40,000 nucleotides of DNA from positions 62,724-102,723 of the forward strand of contig CAUYUJ010016904.1 of NCBI GenBank assembly GCA_963575745.1, written 5' to 3'. Source of the stretch: Prorocentrum cordatum (taxonomy: Eukaryota; Sar; Dinophyceae; Prorocentrales; Prorocentraceae). Position numbers and translations under genes: made by a program. Position 1 is the first letter of the stretch. Every line of letters begins with the position of its first letter. Below are positions 20,738 through 30,799 of the stretch, piece by piece. Below the pieces are notes generated by a model. The model was not told the origin of the DNA, did no database searches, and was given only the letters and a program-made list of their open reading frames with translations.

Positions 20738-22307
20738 TGGTAGCGGAGCTGGCCGCACTCTCGTGTGGTCAGCTCTTGCTCTTCTTATCCTCACGCCACC
20801 CGGCACGATCTTCGTGACCGACCTCTACCCTGCGCCACCACTCCACTTGCACTTACGAGGATCAACACAAGAGCAAGAAACAACACGAGAGGTACGACGT
20901 CTAGACAACAACATTGGTACCATATACGCTTCATCACTACGCTACTACCAACCGCTCGGCAACGAGCCAAAAGCGCAGTACTTGAAGCGTAGGCGGGGAG
21001 ACCCGCAAGATAAAGCGCCTCGCAGACTTGACAAGGCGCTACAGGCCCTACCCCAGCGCGGCAACGCGCCTGATAGCCACCCATATCTTCACAGCCTAGG
21101 GTTGGTTATTTTCGCCAGCATATGGTTTGCGCTGGGGGCGGCAATCGGACACATGCGTCGAGGAGACAATAGCACAGATGGGCAAACACATGGCCCATAC
21201 TGGGACCCTCAAGGCAACGTACCCTTTCGCGAGTACGTTTACGAGGTCAACGCGTGGCTTAACGTCGCGAGGGGACGCATGACGCCACATGCCCAAGCAG
21301 CCGCCATGCAACGCGGCCTGGGCGGCCTAGCGAGGACACTCGCCATGAGGGTACCACCTGACATCATAAACTATGGTGCGGACATCGATGGTGTCCACAC
21401 CGACCCAGTAACCTACATTATGTTCCTCTTAAGCATGAAGTTCGAACGCCTGGAAGATGAGCGCCAGCTTACTTCAGGCACTCAGCTCATCGACTTTCAT
21501 GTGCCTCACGGAGAACGAATCGACGTAACCCTTACTCGATTCGAGATTGCCCGTCTTGAGGCACAGTCGGTGGGCTTTGACCTTCCCAACTTCCAACTGC
21601 TCCAAACTATCCTGTTCCGCGCCCTAGGCGTTGGCAACCAGCGAGCCATGCAACTCTTACAGCCACTCAACCACCAAATGCTCCGAACACAACAGCAGTA
21701 TGACGAACTGTGCGAGAGGGTGCGTTCGATGGGCCATTTGTCAGAACGGTCTCCTGGTAACATAGGATCAGTGTTTGAAAGGGGAAGGGGAACTGGCAGT
21801 GGAAATTTCTATACTACCTTAACCGCTGAAACTCAGCCTGGCAACGGGCCCCCAAACATATGGGCCGACGATCCTGGAGAATCTACTGCCCTACTAGCAG
21901 GGGATCGATCACAACCAAGCTGGGTAACCATCCCTCCTCCTAGAGAGCCTCAACCTCACCGTTCTCTATGGGGTGAAGCGAATCCCCTATGCGACGGTAT
22001 ATCCACCTACTTAGGTAACGACGACTTCGACTCCGGCACCGACACCGACATTATATCATCAGATGGTATCGAACCCCTAGATTGGTCAGGTATCATGCGA
22101 ACGGAAGGTGACAATCAGCGTGCCGAACACCTGTTCCGGTTATTACAACAAGCAAAGCGTATGTGGAGGAGGTTTACACGAAAACCGGCGCGTCGTGTTA
22201 GGAGGAGGGTACGGAGGAGCTTCAAAGGAAAAGGTACAGGCAAACGGGGTCGCCGAAGGTTGAACGGACGAGGCGTCGCGGCTTTTTGTCCAGAGGCTTT
22301 CAGATGA
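20712..22307 (+). pseudogene. Gag-like protein of the LTR element
   Basis: Open frame across the primer site to a TGA at 22305-22307. The in-frame ATG at 20712 lies in the LTR; the next is 21153. Capsid-like core from about 21195: PYWDPQGNVPFREYVYEV, then helical sequence through MTPHAQAAAMQRGLGGLART and ERIDVTLTRFEIARLEAQS (to about 21750), in the style of copia-family Gag. A hydrophobic stretch LVIFASIWFALGAAIG lies at about 21103-21150. The C-terminus is Arg/Lys-rich (about 22150-22270), like a nucleocapsid RNA-binding tail. A frameshift around the T-run at about 22282-22286 moves the continuation, including the zinc knuckle, into the next frame. Gag would form the virus-like particle and bind element RNA. 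Confidence 0.75.
20738..20751 (+). other. Primer binding site, initiator Met tRNA type
   Basis: TGGTAGCGGAGC follows the LTR with no gap. It is complementary to a tRNA 3' end reading GCTCCGCTACCA, close to the eukaryotic initiator-Met acceptor stem (CTCTGCTACCA in vertebrates). Initiator Met tRNA is the usual primer of Ty1/copia elements. Confidence 0.8.
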
Positions 22308-22308
22308 T

Positions 22309-23430
22309 CAGTATGATGAGATATTTTTCGGGGGAAAAGGCAGTAGAAAAGGCCGCGGGGAAACCTCAGGCAAAGGTAAGGGCAGGCGGGAAAACCCGCG
22401 AGGTAGAGACGGCCAGATCTTGAAGTGCCTCATCGATCATCTTGTAAAGGATTGTCCAGCGAAGGGAAATGGAAAGGGTAGATCAACCGAAGTCCATTTA
22501 GGCTCAAGCGAACCGCCCATTGAATATCTGAGCCTCCAAGACTTCGAGGCTGTGGAACATATATTTTTCACTAGGGCTAGCAATATGGACAATTTGGATG
22601 AGCTCGAGGCGCGCGGCCATGGGCTTTACGCGTGCTACCTCGAGTACCTCCGCAGGTTTGTCCTCGGAAATATCGAGCTTACGCCTGTGGAGAACGGAGC
22701 GCTGGGAAACCAGCCCCTTTCTTTCTTCGTCTGGATGTTCGGTAACCCAGGCAATATCATGGCCTACGAGAGCAGCGACGAGGAAGTCACTGTTGAGGCC
22801 TCGCCTTCGGAGGTTGACCACGACCTTCGACGTCAACCCGACCTCGTGCCTGGAAACAGGCCCACTCCAGTATATCCTCCAAATTATGGTGATCTGATGG
22901 AACTAGAGGCTCAAACATTTACCATGGGCGTGCCAGGAAACCCTCACGTGCCACCTTGCATGCTCGCACCAGGCGAGTACGGACCGCACGCGATACTGCA
23001 GACTCTCATGCAGATGCACGCTGTACTGGTCGTAGCATATCCCGAGAGTCAAGAGTGTGTCGAGAGTGGCCACGCGATGCTACAAGACACCGATGCCTGT
23101 GACGACTCGGAGCTATTGTTGGCGGCCCTCACTCTCATCGACAGCGTGCACCCTGAGGACGTGCAGCGACATGTATGGTACTCTAGAGGGCGATGGCGCC
23201 AAGCCCTTGAAAGAGCTATCACCGTGCGTGGACAGGCGCTTCCTCCGCCGGGATGGGGTCTCCAGGCGGTGGGGCTACAGCCCAACCATACGGCCATGCG
23301 AAATGTTATCGGGCAGCCCTCAGATGACTATGATCAGCTTGAGGAGCACGCTGTGCTCGGTGACGAGCCTGAGCCGATTGTCGTACCGCCGATTCCGGGA
23401 CAGTTAAGCGATGCTCAGACGCCTGTGTAG
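22309..23430 (+). pseudogene. Gag continuation: damaged zinc knuckle and acidic linker
   Basis: Reading in the frame after the shift gives a basic Gly-rich stretch (GKGSRKGRGETSGKGKGRR). It is followed by KCLIDHLVKDCP at about 22420-22455. A CCHC knuckle should be C-x2-C-x4-H-x4-C; here the second Cys and neighbours are missing, consistent with an in-frame loss of about four codons. Then comes a long acidic, Pro-rich linker carrying LGNQP, PGNRP and LGDEP motifs, each encoded by a GNRA hairpin. It ends at an in-frame TAG (23428-23430) beside another hairpin. Confidence 0.6.
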
Positions 23431-24369
23431 CAGGGGAACCTGCCCGTCCCGGCTGGGCCAATGACCATTGTCATTGGCAACCCTATGTTAGAAGCTGAAG
23501 AAGATGACGGATGTGGAATGTGCGAGGACGAAGCCACCATCCTCATGATGGAAGTCAATGGCGAAGACGAGGAGGTGGACTTCGACCCAGATAGTCCTGA
23601 CGCACCACCACCCGCATCAGAACCAATTGCGCCAGATTCCAGTCAGCAGGGAAACCTGCCTGCGCAAGATGTGCTGCCTGAGGCCTCGCAGGACCCCCCG
23701 CCGGTTCCTATTCAGGCTACGTCGGCGGCATCATCTGACGAACATGCTAGGAGGTCTCGTTCGCATCCACGCCTTAGGGGCGACCCTCACCCTCAAGCAC
23801 GACCCCCACGTGAATGGAGGCAAGCAGCCCCATCAGAACATGCCTCGCGACGAGGGGGCCAACTTCTCGCCTATAACGACCCTAGGCGCCAAACGGGTGA
23901 GCTCTCTGCCTTTGGACAGGGCAACCCAGCCTACAGGGGCGCCCAAGGCAGGTCCATACGGGGTGGATATCAGCTCGCGACGAACATCCGACGTGGTGAG
24001 AAGGAGGTAGTGCGGAGACAGCTAAGAGCCATCATTGAGGAGCGCCGCCGCTACAGGCCAAACGCGGTCTGCGGTCCTTGCTCACAGGACTTCCAGGAAC
24101 ACAGGCCTGGTTGCCCCGTAGGCCTCAATGACGCTTTCAGCCCGAACAGAGGCCGCACTCCTGCAAAAGAAGGTCATCCACCATTGGTTCCTATGACCCA
24201 AGAAGAGATCGACGAGGTCAATCGTCGTCTCGGAACCACGGCTCACGGGAGCTCTACGGCCGGGGAGGTCCAACCTCCGCGGGGACTTGTGCCTATGACC
24301 CAGGAAGAGAAAGAGGCGCTCAATCGCCTTCCAGGAATGCGGGGGAACCCGCCTGGCGTCTCCAGTTAA
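23431..24369 (+). pseudogene. Polyprotein linker with CCHC-like motif and VPMTQEE repeats
   Basis: Same frame as the preceding segment, between stops TAG 23428 and TAA 24367. Acidic then Arg/Pro-rich. A C-x2-C-x6-H-x3-C motif (CGPCSQDFQEHRPGC, 24070-24114) could bind zinc. Two copies of VPMTQEE (at about 24187 and 24289) head similar short helices ending NRR/NRL. No known domain. The in-frame stops imply it was once continuous with its neighbours. Confidence 0.55.
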
Positions 24370-25060
24370 GCCCAACAGCGCGAGATGGCGGATGACGATG
24401 AACATGAGGTTCAGCGAGCCGCAGCAGAAACAGAGCGCAAGCGAGTGGCAGAAGAACGCGCCCGCGAGGCAACTCGCCGAATGCTGCTGGAGCCACAGGG
24501 GGAAGCAAGGAAGCCCCCACTCAAACCGAAGGCCAAAAGCGAAACACGTCTACCTAGGACGCCTTCGGGGGAAAGACAGAAAGTGTCGACCCGCTCAGAG
24601 GAGCTCGGGTTCGATGTGCAGATGGGGAGGCCCCTTTCTGAAGTGCCGAAGTCACCGACTCGAGCAACTCCTGCGCAGAGACCCGACCCCAGGCAACAAC
24701 CTCAGGACTCCTTGGAGATCCGCAGACGACAGCCTGGCCGTAGCGGCTCTATCGCCGGCAAGGCCAAGGCATTCGAGCGTGCAGGGTTTACCTCTACGCC
24801 GGCCTCGCCTGCGGCGGCACGCTCCAAGAAGTCCGAGGAAGGTGCCTTGTCTAGGGGTACTTGGGTTCCTAAGATCAGGAGCAGCGCCAGCCGAGAGACA
24901 CCGCGGGGAAACCCGCCAGGCGCTGCAGCCGCAGCATCCTCATCCTCAGGAGCCGCAGCCTCATCGGCGACAGAGGCTCCTTTGCGGGGAAACCCGCCAG
25001 AGGACAAGCTGCACCGCCCAGGTGATACCTCCTTTACTAGCGGGAGTCAGGCGTTAATCA
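24370..25060 (+). pseudogene. Charged linker of the polyprotein
   Basis: Continues the same frame after the TAA at 24367. It begins with a strongly charged, probably coiled-coil helix (Glu/Arg/Ala-rich, about 24388-24500). Low-complexity Pro/Arg/Ser sequence follows, then an Ala/Ser tract flanked by two RGNPP hairpins (24903 and 24984). No recognisable domain. Confidence 0.5.
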
Positions 25061-25074
25061 ATGATCGACGTGCT

Positions 25075-25920
25075 CTACGGAATATTCCACCGATGCGCTC
25101 GGTTGATGAGGCATTCATGGAGAGCTGCAGGCAGAAACCTATTATCCCGAGTAGTAATCATACGCTCAAGCAGCTTAGTAAATGCCTCAGCAGGATCTGC
25201 AGACACGCGCCTGACAAACCACACAATCCAGTGTGGAGCCTTGAGACGTTCGACGATCATGATGGATGGAACAATCTCCATGAGCTACGAGTTTCCGTGG
25301 CAAAACGGACGTACGAGACAGGGCGGGTACAACCCGAGAATGGACGAGGCCAAGATCAACGCCGAGACCTTCTACAAAAGAACGGTTGACCAGATGGCTG
25401 CCATCATGATGGCGATCGTCCACGTCCGCGAGGCGGGCGGTGAGGAGAAGCAGCGTCTGCAGTTCAAGGTCCTGGTGCGAGATTCTGGCACGGCCGATCT
25501 GTTCATCCGTGCCTCGCAAGGGCACTCGTGGACGCTCAAGGCTCCTTGGTCGTTGTACAAGTACATTGTACTGCGCGACAATCCTGCCTGGAGACCGGCC
25601 CCGTGACCCGAGGTTGCCATGCGCGGCGCACGGTGGGCAGCCTTCGAGGGCATCATGTGGCATGGCCTTTCCTGTCGCAAAGAACACAACTCCAAGAAGA
25701 AAGGGACTGGCCGATCACACATCCACTTTGTTCCGACGCTTCGTCGTCGTGACGTGCAGAGTGGGTGGGGCCCCGACTCCGAGATCGTCATCTTTGTGGA
25801 CTGGCACTCGGCCCTGAAGGACGGGATCGACTTTTGCCGGTCCAACAATGGGGTTCTCTTATCAGAAGGAAAAATCGGCACTATTGAGCCGTATTGCATT
25901 ACATGCGTGGAGGAACTCTC
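25075..25920 (+). pseudogene. Tpt1/KptA-like RNA 2'-phosphotransferase domain
   Basis: Tpt1/KptA removes a splice-junction 2'-phosphate from RNA by transferring it to NAD. Family motifs appear in order: LSKCLSRICRHAP (catalytic Arg-His at 25201-25206), then after a frameshift at about 25300-25330 FKVLVRDSGTADLFIRASQGHSW (IRA-QGHS with catalytic Arg at 25508), then RGARWAAFEGIMWHGLS, SHIHFVP (HIHF 25718-25729), EIVIFVDWHSALKDGIDF and CRSNNGVLLSEG (Arg at 25838). The Arg-His-Arg-Arg set is visible. The usual HGT before the C-lobe reads RGA. A TGA at 25604 and the frameshift break it. The domain has its normal two-lobe layout and sits between Gag linkers and RING-H2. In the working ancestor it was presumably part of the polyprotein. 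Family assignment is firm; activity in this copy is excluded by the lesions. Confidence 0.85.
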
Positions 25921-28213
25921 CACAGGAAAGCAATGGCGGAATCCAGAATATATGGGTAGTCGCCGTGCACGCTGTTCCACTGCCATAGCGACGGCCCCGA
26001 ACAGGTGGAAAACGGTGGGCAGTGCTAGTATCATGCACAGATGGCCCCTTGACCGAGATGCTAATGAGCCTCATGCGGTTTATGGTCAAAAAGAGGTAGG
26101 GGACCATTACAGCCCAACAATGCTGGGACACCAGCCCGAAATCCACCAGATCCTCATGATCAACGAGAGTGAGGCGGGGAGCGCGGCTCCAAGCCGTGCT
26201 CCAAGCCAAGGGCCGAGTGCCATATCTTGGCAGGTCCTCAGCACCTCGGATCTGGATCAGATCGCGGCTGCTCCAAATCCTGAGCAGGTGGAACAGCTAG
26301 CGGACAGACTGTACCAGCAAGATCCCCGGGCCGCAGGTCCGGGAGCTACGTCCGCCATGGTGACGCGCAACCGCCAGGCCGTGCAGGGAAACCTGCCCGT
26401 TAATGGACTCAGGAACGACATGCCCGAACCGCAGGGAGACCCGCAAACGTTCGGCCGCATCTTCGGAGAGCCTGCTCGATTCGAGCAGATGCCAGGGAGC
26501 CCTTCGCATAGCATGCACACGCCGAGGGGCATGACCCCAGTGGCGACACCGCCAGCACAGTCTCCGTTTGGGACTCCTGGTCGATCTGCCACGAATTGCA
26601 CTCTCATGGGGCGGATTGCCTCGGCCAGAGCTGAGCATGCCACAGCTCTGTTGAGCATGATGCCACCGGGCGCGCCGACGAGTCTGCAGGGGAACCTGCC
26701 TGGCACCCCAGTACACCACCGACCTTTAGCTGGCCAAAACACTGCTGCTGGAGTGCCTGATGATTACCGCGCAAGGGTGGCAGCTGCGGTACAACAGGTG
26801 CAGAGTCACAACCTGCCCCGCCCGAGCGGTCAGAGGTGGAGGCCAGCCTGGTCCTGGGAGCCAGAGGGTCCGAATCCACTTGGCCCTGCTCGGCAACGAG
26901 CCTTTATCCGGGCCTTCAATGCTCATCCGAGCATGGCTCAGGGCCAGAGGCCAGCACCAGCTCCAATGGATCCGCCACTGTACCCAGACGGGTCTGGAGT
27001 CCCGAACAGATTTGTTCGCGAGACTGCGGATCAGTTTCATAGCCTCACGAATGTGCGCTGCAGTGATCAGTCCATGTGCCCGCACGTGGCTTTCATGCCT
27101 GCACCGACGACGCCAGAGGTGGCCGTCCAGTCAACTGCCCATTCGATATCATTATGCAGTAGGGGAGTGCCAGACTACATCAGGCAGACGTACCACACTC
27201 AACAGGCGTGTTTCAGGCGCAGGCAGGCGGTGCAGAGCGCACGTGACCAAGCACGCGCAGCCGCACTTGAAGTCGCGAGGAACAGAGGCTCACACATGCG
27301 AGGGAACTCGCCAGCCGTGTCGCCCGCAGCCTCCACAGCGGCAGCCCCTCCAGCAGCGGTTGCCGTAGCGCCGGAGGTAATGCCCCCCGCAGGAGATCCT
27401 CCAGCTGCTTTCGTGGGCTCCGAAACAGTCCTGGAGCGGCCGCGGCGGGTGTGCCCTGGGGCGGCAGACGTGGAAATCTATACTGGGATGGAAGACACCT
27501 GCGCGGTGTGCCTCGAGGAGTTTCCGCCGAGGGAGAGCATCTACCGCTTGAGGTGCACCCATCTGTTCCACGAGGAGTGCTGGAACTCGAATGTGGTGGG
27601 CCATGTTGCGAAACAGCGAGAAGGAGACCCTCGGCAACCAGTATGTGCTATCTGCCGAGCGCCAGGCATCATAGCGTCATCGTTCCCATGGACCGGCTCC
27701 ATCACTCAGGATCCTAAACAGGCAGCGAGGGAGCTGCGAGAGTTGAGGGGCATGGTGGAGGAAATGACGGCTAGCATGCTAGACAGGCAGACAGCACAGC
27801 CCCAGCAGCGGGGAAACCCGCCGGAGGAGGTGAGGGCGCCGATGGAGACGGGATACTTCGACCAGCTTATCCCGATGACGGCGCCTCAGCAGGGGAACCT
27901 GTCCGACACCCCACCTGTGCCGATCCTTCCGACTCATTGCGAGCCTGGAGTCGGGCAGGTAGCTCCTCCAATGTCACCCCAAGGTGGGGGTGGGGCCGAG
28001 CTGCCACTGGACCCTGAACAGCTGCGAGAACTGCGTGTTCACCACTTCCAGACCCAAATGGACAATGCACACACCACGTTCATGCTGGACGCCGATAATC
28101 CTGAGAGCGAGTCGTTTGACCTCTCAGACTCCTCAGCGGCGACAGCGACAACAGCAGTCAGGGCCGTCGAACTCTCAGCCACGAACAATGAGTTCGACGA
28201 GTGGTTGCAGTAA
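25607..28213 (+). pseudogene. Long intact polyprotein frame: Tpt1 C-lobe, linker, RING-H2
   Basis: 868 codons without a stop, the second longest uninterrupted frame in the element. It carries the C-terminal half of Tpt1 (to about 25920), a low-complexity linker (26150-27470), RING-H2 (27500-27655), a coiled coil and an acidic tail ending in TAA at 28211-28213. A frameshift at about 28205 leads to the pre-protease segment. Confidence 0.8.
27476..27690 (+). pseudogene. RING-H2 finger within the retrotransposon polyprotein
   Basis: C-x2-C-x14-C-x1-H-x2-H-x2-C-x21-C-x2-C with all eight zinc ligands intact: Cys 27500 and 27509, Cys 27554, His 27560 and 27569, Cys 27578, Cys 27644 and 27653 (codon starts). 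The text CAVCLEEF...LRCTHLFHEEC...CAICRAPG is that of a RING-H2 ubiquitin ligase. It lies in a single open frame from 25607 to 28213 that also carries the C-lobe of the Tpt1 domain, so the fusion does not depend on joining frames. Sequence between the two (26150-27470) is Pro/Ala/Gln-rich linker with several GNRA hairpins. Downstream is a likely coiled coil (AARELRELRGMVEEM, about 27723-27767). It probably recruits an E2 enzyme; the target is unknown. Confidence 0.87.
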
Positions 28214-28551
28214 GGGATCACCTTACGAATGAGGGATTACAGGACATCGCCCTTCATTCGTACTTGACGCTGATGCGGCGCACTACCCGCGAACAGTACA
28301 CGAGCATACGCGATGAGTATGCCAACAGGCGGGGGGAACAGGGCGCTCAAGCCCAGGACGTGTCGTACTTCCAGTGCATCGACCTGGCACGTATGGCCGC
28401 AGGAAGGCCAGGTGCCAGCACGACGCGGGGAGACCCGCCAAGAAGTACGACCGAGATGCGGGGGAACCCGCCAGACAGCGCAGCCGGCACGTCAGAGACA
28501 GTGCACATCAAGCAGCTGAGTAAGACGTTTCACGAGGATGGTGGAAATTAA
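28201..28551 (+). pseudogene. Pre-protease segment of the polyprotein
   Basis: Helical sequence DHLTNEGLQDIALHSYLTLMRRT, followed by a linker with two closely spaced hairpins (28425 and 28458). An in-frame TAA (28549-28551) stands just before the protease. No named domain. Confidence 0.55.
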
Positions 28552-28980
28552 ATCCTCATAGACGTGGGCTCGACGATCAACATAATGGGAGAAAATACGA
28601 GCCGCAAGTTCGTCCAGGCTGCTGAGGCACATAATCGTCCTTGTACGTTTGAACCTCGTTCTCGATTGAGCATCAACGGGGTGGGCGAGGGGTCGGCCCC
28701 AGCTGATACCGTGGGCACCTTCAGCATTGCCTGCGAGTACCAGGGCCCGACCCAGCTCGATTCGTACAAGACTAATATTGTGTCAGGCTGCGGCAAGGAC
28801 TGATCAGCTATCCTGGGCCTCGATAGTATGCAGGACAAGCGCACTATTATTGTGCTCGAACGAGGCCAGGAGAAGCTGATATTCCCTGGGAAGGGACAGG
28901 TCAAGATGGAACTCCCCGGGGGCTCCAAGATCATGCCGACAACGAAGCTGCCATCAGGACATCTGTCAATCAGGTGTGAT
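28552..28980 (+). pseudogene. Aspartic protease (retropepsin-like) of the element
   Basis: The catalytic strand reads ILIDVGSTINIMG (Asp codon 28561). Retropepsins normally have D-T/S-G; here it is D-V-G. Further conserved-looking features are SINGVGEGSAPADTVG, a SAILGLDSM helix entry (after a TGA at 28801-28803) and the closing PSGHLSI. It would cut the polyprotein into mature parts. The position upstream of integrase fits copia. Two in-frame stops (28549, 28801) inactivate it. Confidence 0.7.
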
Positions 28981-30730
28981 CGATTTGGAGCCGCGGGGCA
29001 ACCCGCCTCGAGTACAAGTACAACATCGTTCCAGACGGTGCTGACAGGCGAGCCATCCCCCGCGCAAGAGCGCCAACAACTGCAGGGACACCTGCCTCAA
29101 GGGTTGCTCGCGACACACGCCAAGGCGACGATGAGCGGCGACAGCATCGACGATCTGGAGACGTTCGATTGCTTCGTAGCCAGGACACTGGCCCAGCATG
29201 GCGGACTTGTACCCATGGATGCTGCACGGTCACGCCGGAGGATAGTGATGGGATACACGAGCCATGAGCTGCAGACGGTCAATGACGCAAGGTCGAAAGG
29301 CCTATTGAAGCAGCCGATGGATAATCCATCCATGCTGGCCACGTTTGCGGAGCAATCCGCCTCTGAGGCTACCGCGCGCTGCAGTGCAGAGCTCCAGCCT
29401 TTGAGGGAAGCTCAGATGCTGGCAGATGTTGCAGGCGCATCTTCTTTACCTTGAAGAGGGCAGGGCGACGCTGCCCCCTCGTCGCCTCGCCTGATAGCCG
29501 AGAGGCCGGGGGGTAACAAGGACAGCGGGGCAACCTGCCATAGTAAAAGAGCTTTCGTTATCGAAGATGCGAGAGAGGCTTGCGCTGACCTCCGCGCCCG
29601 AGGATACACCTGTGATCGTATTTCCCACAATGAGCTCATGACAGCTGTGGGCACAGAGTATCTGGGCGCGGTGATCAGTGGGGACTATGTTTTAATATGG
29701 GTTAGTACCCCGGGTGACTGGTACGTACGAACTCCAGGTAAAAGAATAGCTCCACACTGGTCGCGCATTCAGAACCTTCTGACGAAAGCCAAGAAGCTCC
29801 GCATGAACATTATAGCGTTTGCCCCCCCAGGATACGTTTGGAAGTTATCTCCAATACGTGATACTCTGGAAGATCTTAAGTTGACGGTGGTACGGATGCG
29901 GTTATGTCTTTTTGGTATTAGGTTTAATATGCAAGACAGTACACCGAGTGGCACCTATATGCAGGTAGCCACATCCATACCGATCAGCTCTAAGTTGTGG
30001 GCATGTACGTGCAAACTGGCGATACCACAACACGTCTTGGATTGGTACGGCCAAACGGTACGACATGCTGAATGGAGAGCCCAGACACGCATCACACTTA
30101 TCCGTCACCTCAACGATAGAATCCTGGGAAGCAACGCTACGCACGGAAACGTGCCTATATACTTGAATACCTACACACGTACGGATCACAACATACATCA
30201 TTATGTGACGATCAACAAAGGAGGACCGAAATGGTCTGATGTCATCCGACGTGTAACGATTAACCTGGATACCAATGCGATTATTCAGGATATCGCAGTA
30301 GCCGATCAACCAACGGGATATGATTGGCATGCACCACTACTTGCAGAGGTTGCCACCATCAGTACACGGATGTACTGGCAGCCCGAGGAACCGGTCATGC
30401 TCGGAAGCGAGCCTACTCAATCACCACAGAAACCTAGACGCGTCATCATAGATGACTGTCCTTCTCTCCTCTCGACTCTGGCGATTGATGCATGTACCCA
30501 CTCATCAACGACGATGGGCACGCAGACCGGTGACCAGGACGAGCAAGTCTTACCTACGGAGTCGCGTATCAAACAGAAGGAAAGGTCAAAGCCGAAAAGG
30601 AGGCAGGCATCAAGCCTCGCCGCATCAAAAAGCACGTTGAAGATGGAAACGATGATTGCGGTGACGACTTGTCAGGACTCGGACAGGGTCTTATGGCGAC
30701 CTGGAGCACTGACGTCCCGTTCGAGCTGAT
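28981..30730 (+). pseudogene. Protease-integrase spacer with conserved globular region
   Basis: One frame throughout, with a TGA at 29452. 29000-29450 is helical linker with hairpins. From about 29550 a globular region reads VLIWVSTPGDWYVRTPGKR, then NIIAFAPPGYVWKL, then PSGTYMQVATS and HVLDWYGQT (to about 30060). Paired ...P-P-G-x-W and PSG-Y-Q-AT motifs are reminiscent of methyltransferase-type folds seen again downstream, but the match is weak. A frameshift near 30590 follows an acidic and then basic linker. Confidence 0.45.
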
Positions 30731-30799
30731 TAGCTCAGACGAGGAAGATGATCTGTTCCTTACCCTCCCCACATCTATGCCCGACACACACGCGGACAT

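Noticed and set aside
22000-22010. ATGGGG...CCCCTAT inverted repeat near 21968-21990 as another family member
   Set aside because: The 9-nt loop and different anchors do not fit the GC-nnn-GNRA design.
25075-25920. Tpt1 as a host gene exon of the eIF4A locus
   Set aside because: It is between Gag and protease inside the LTR boundaries and its C-lobe shares one open frame with the RING finger and the element's hairpin-bearing linkers.
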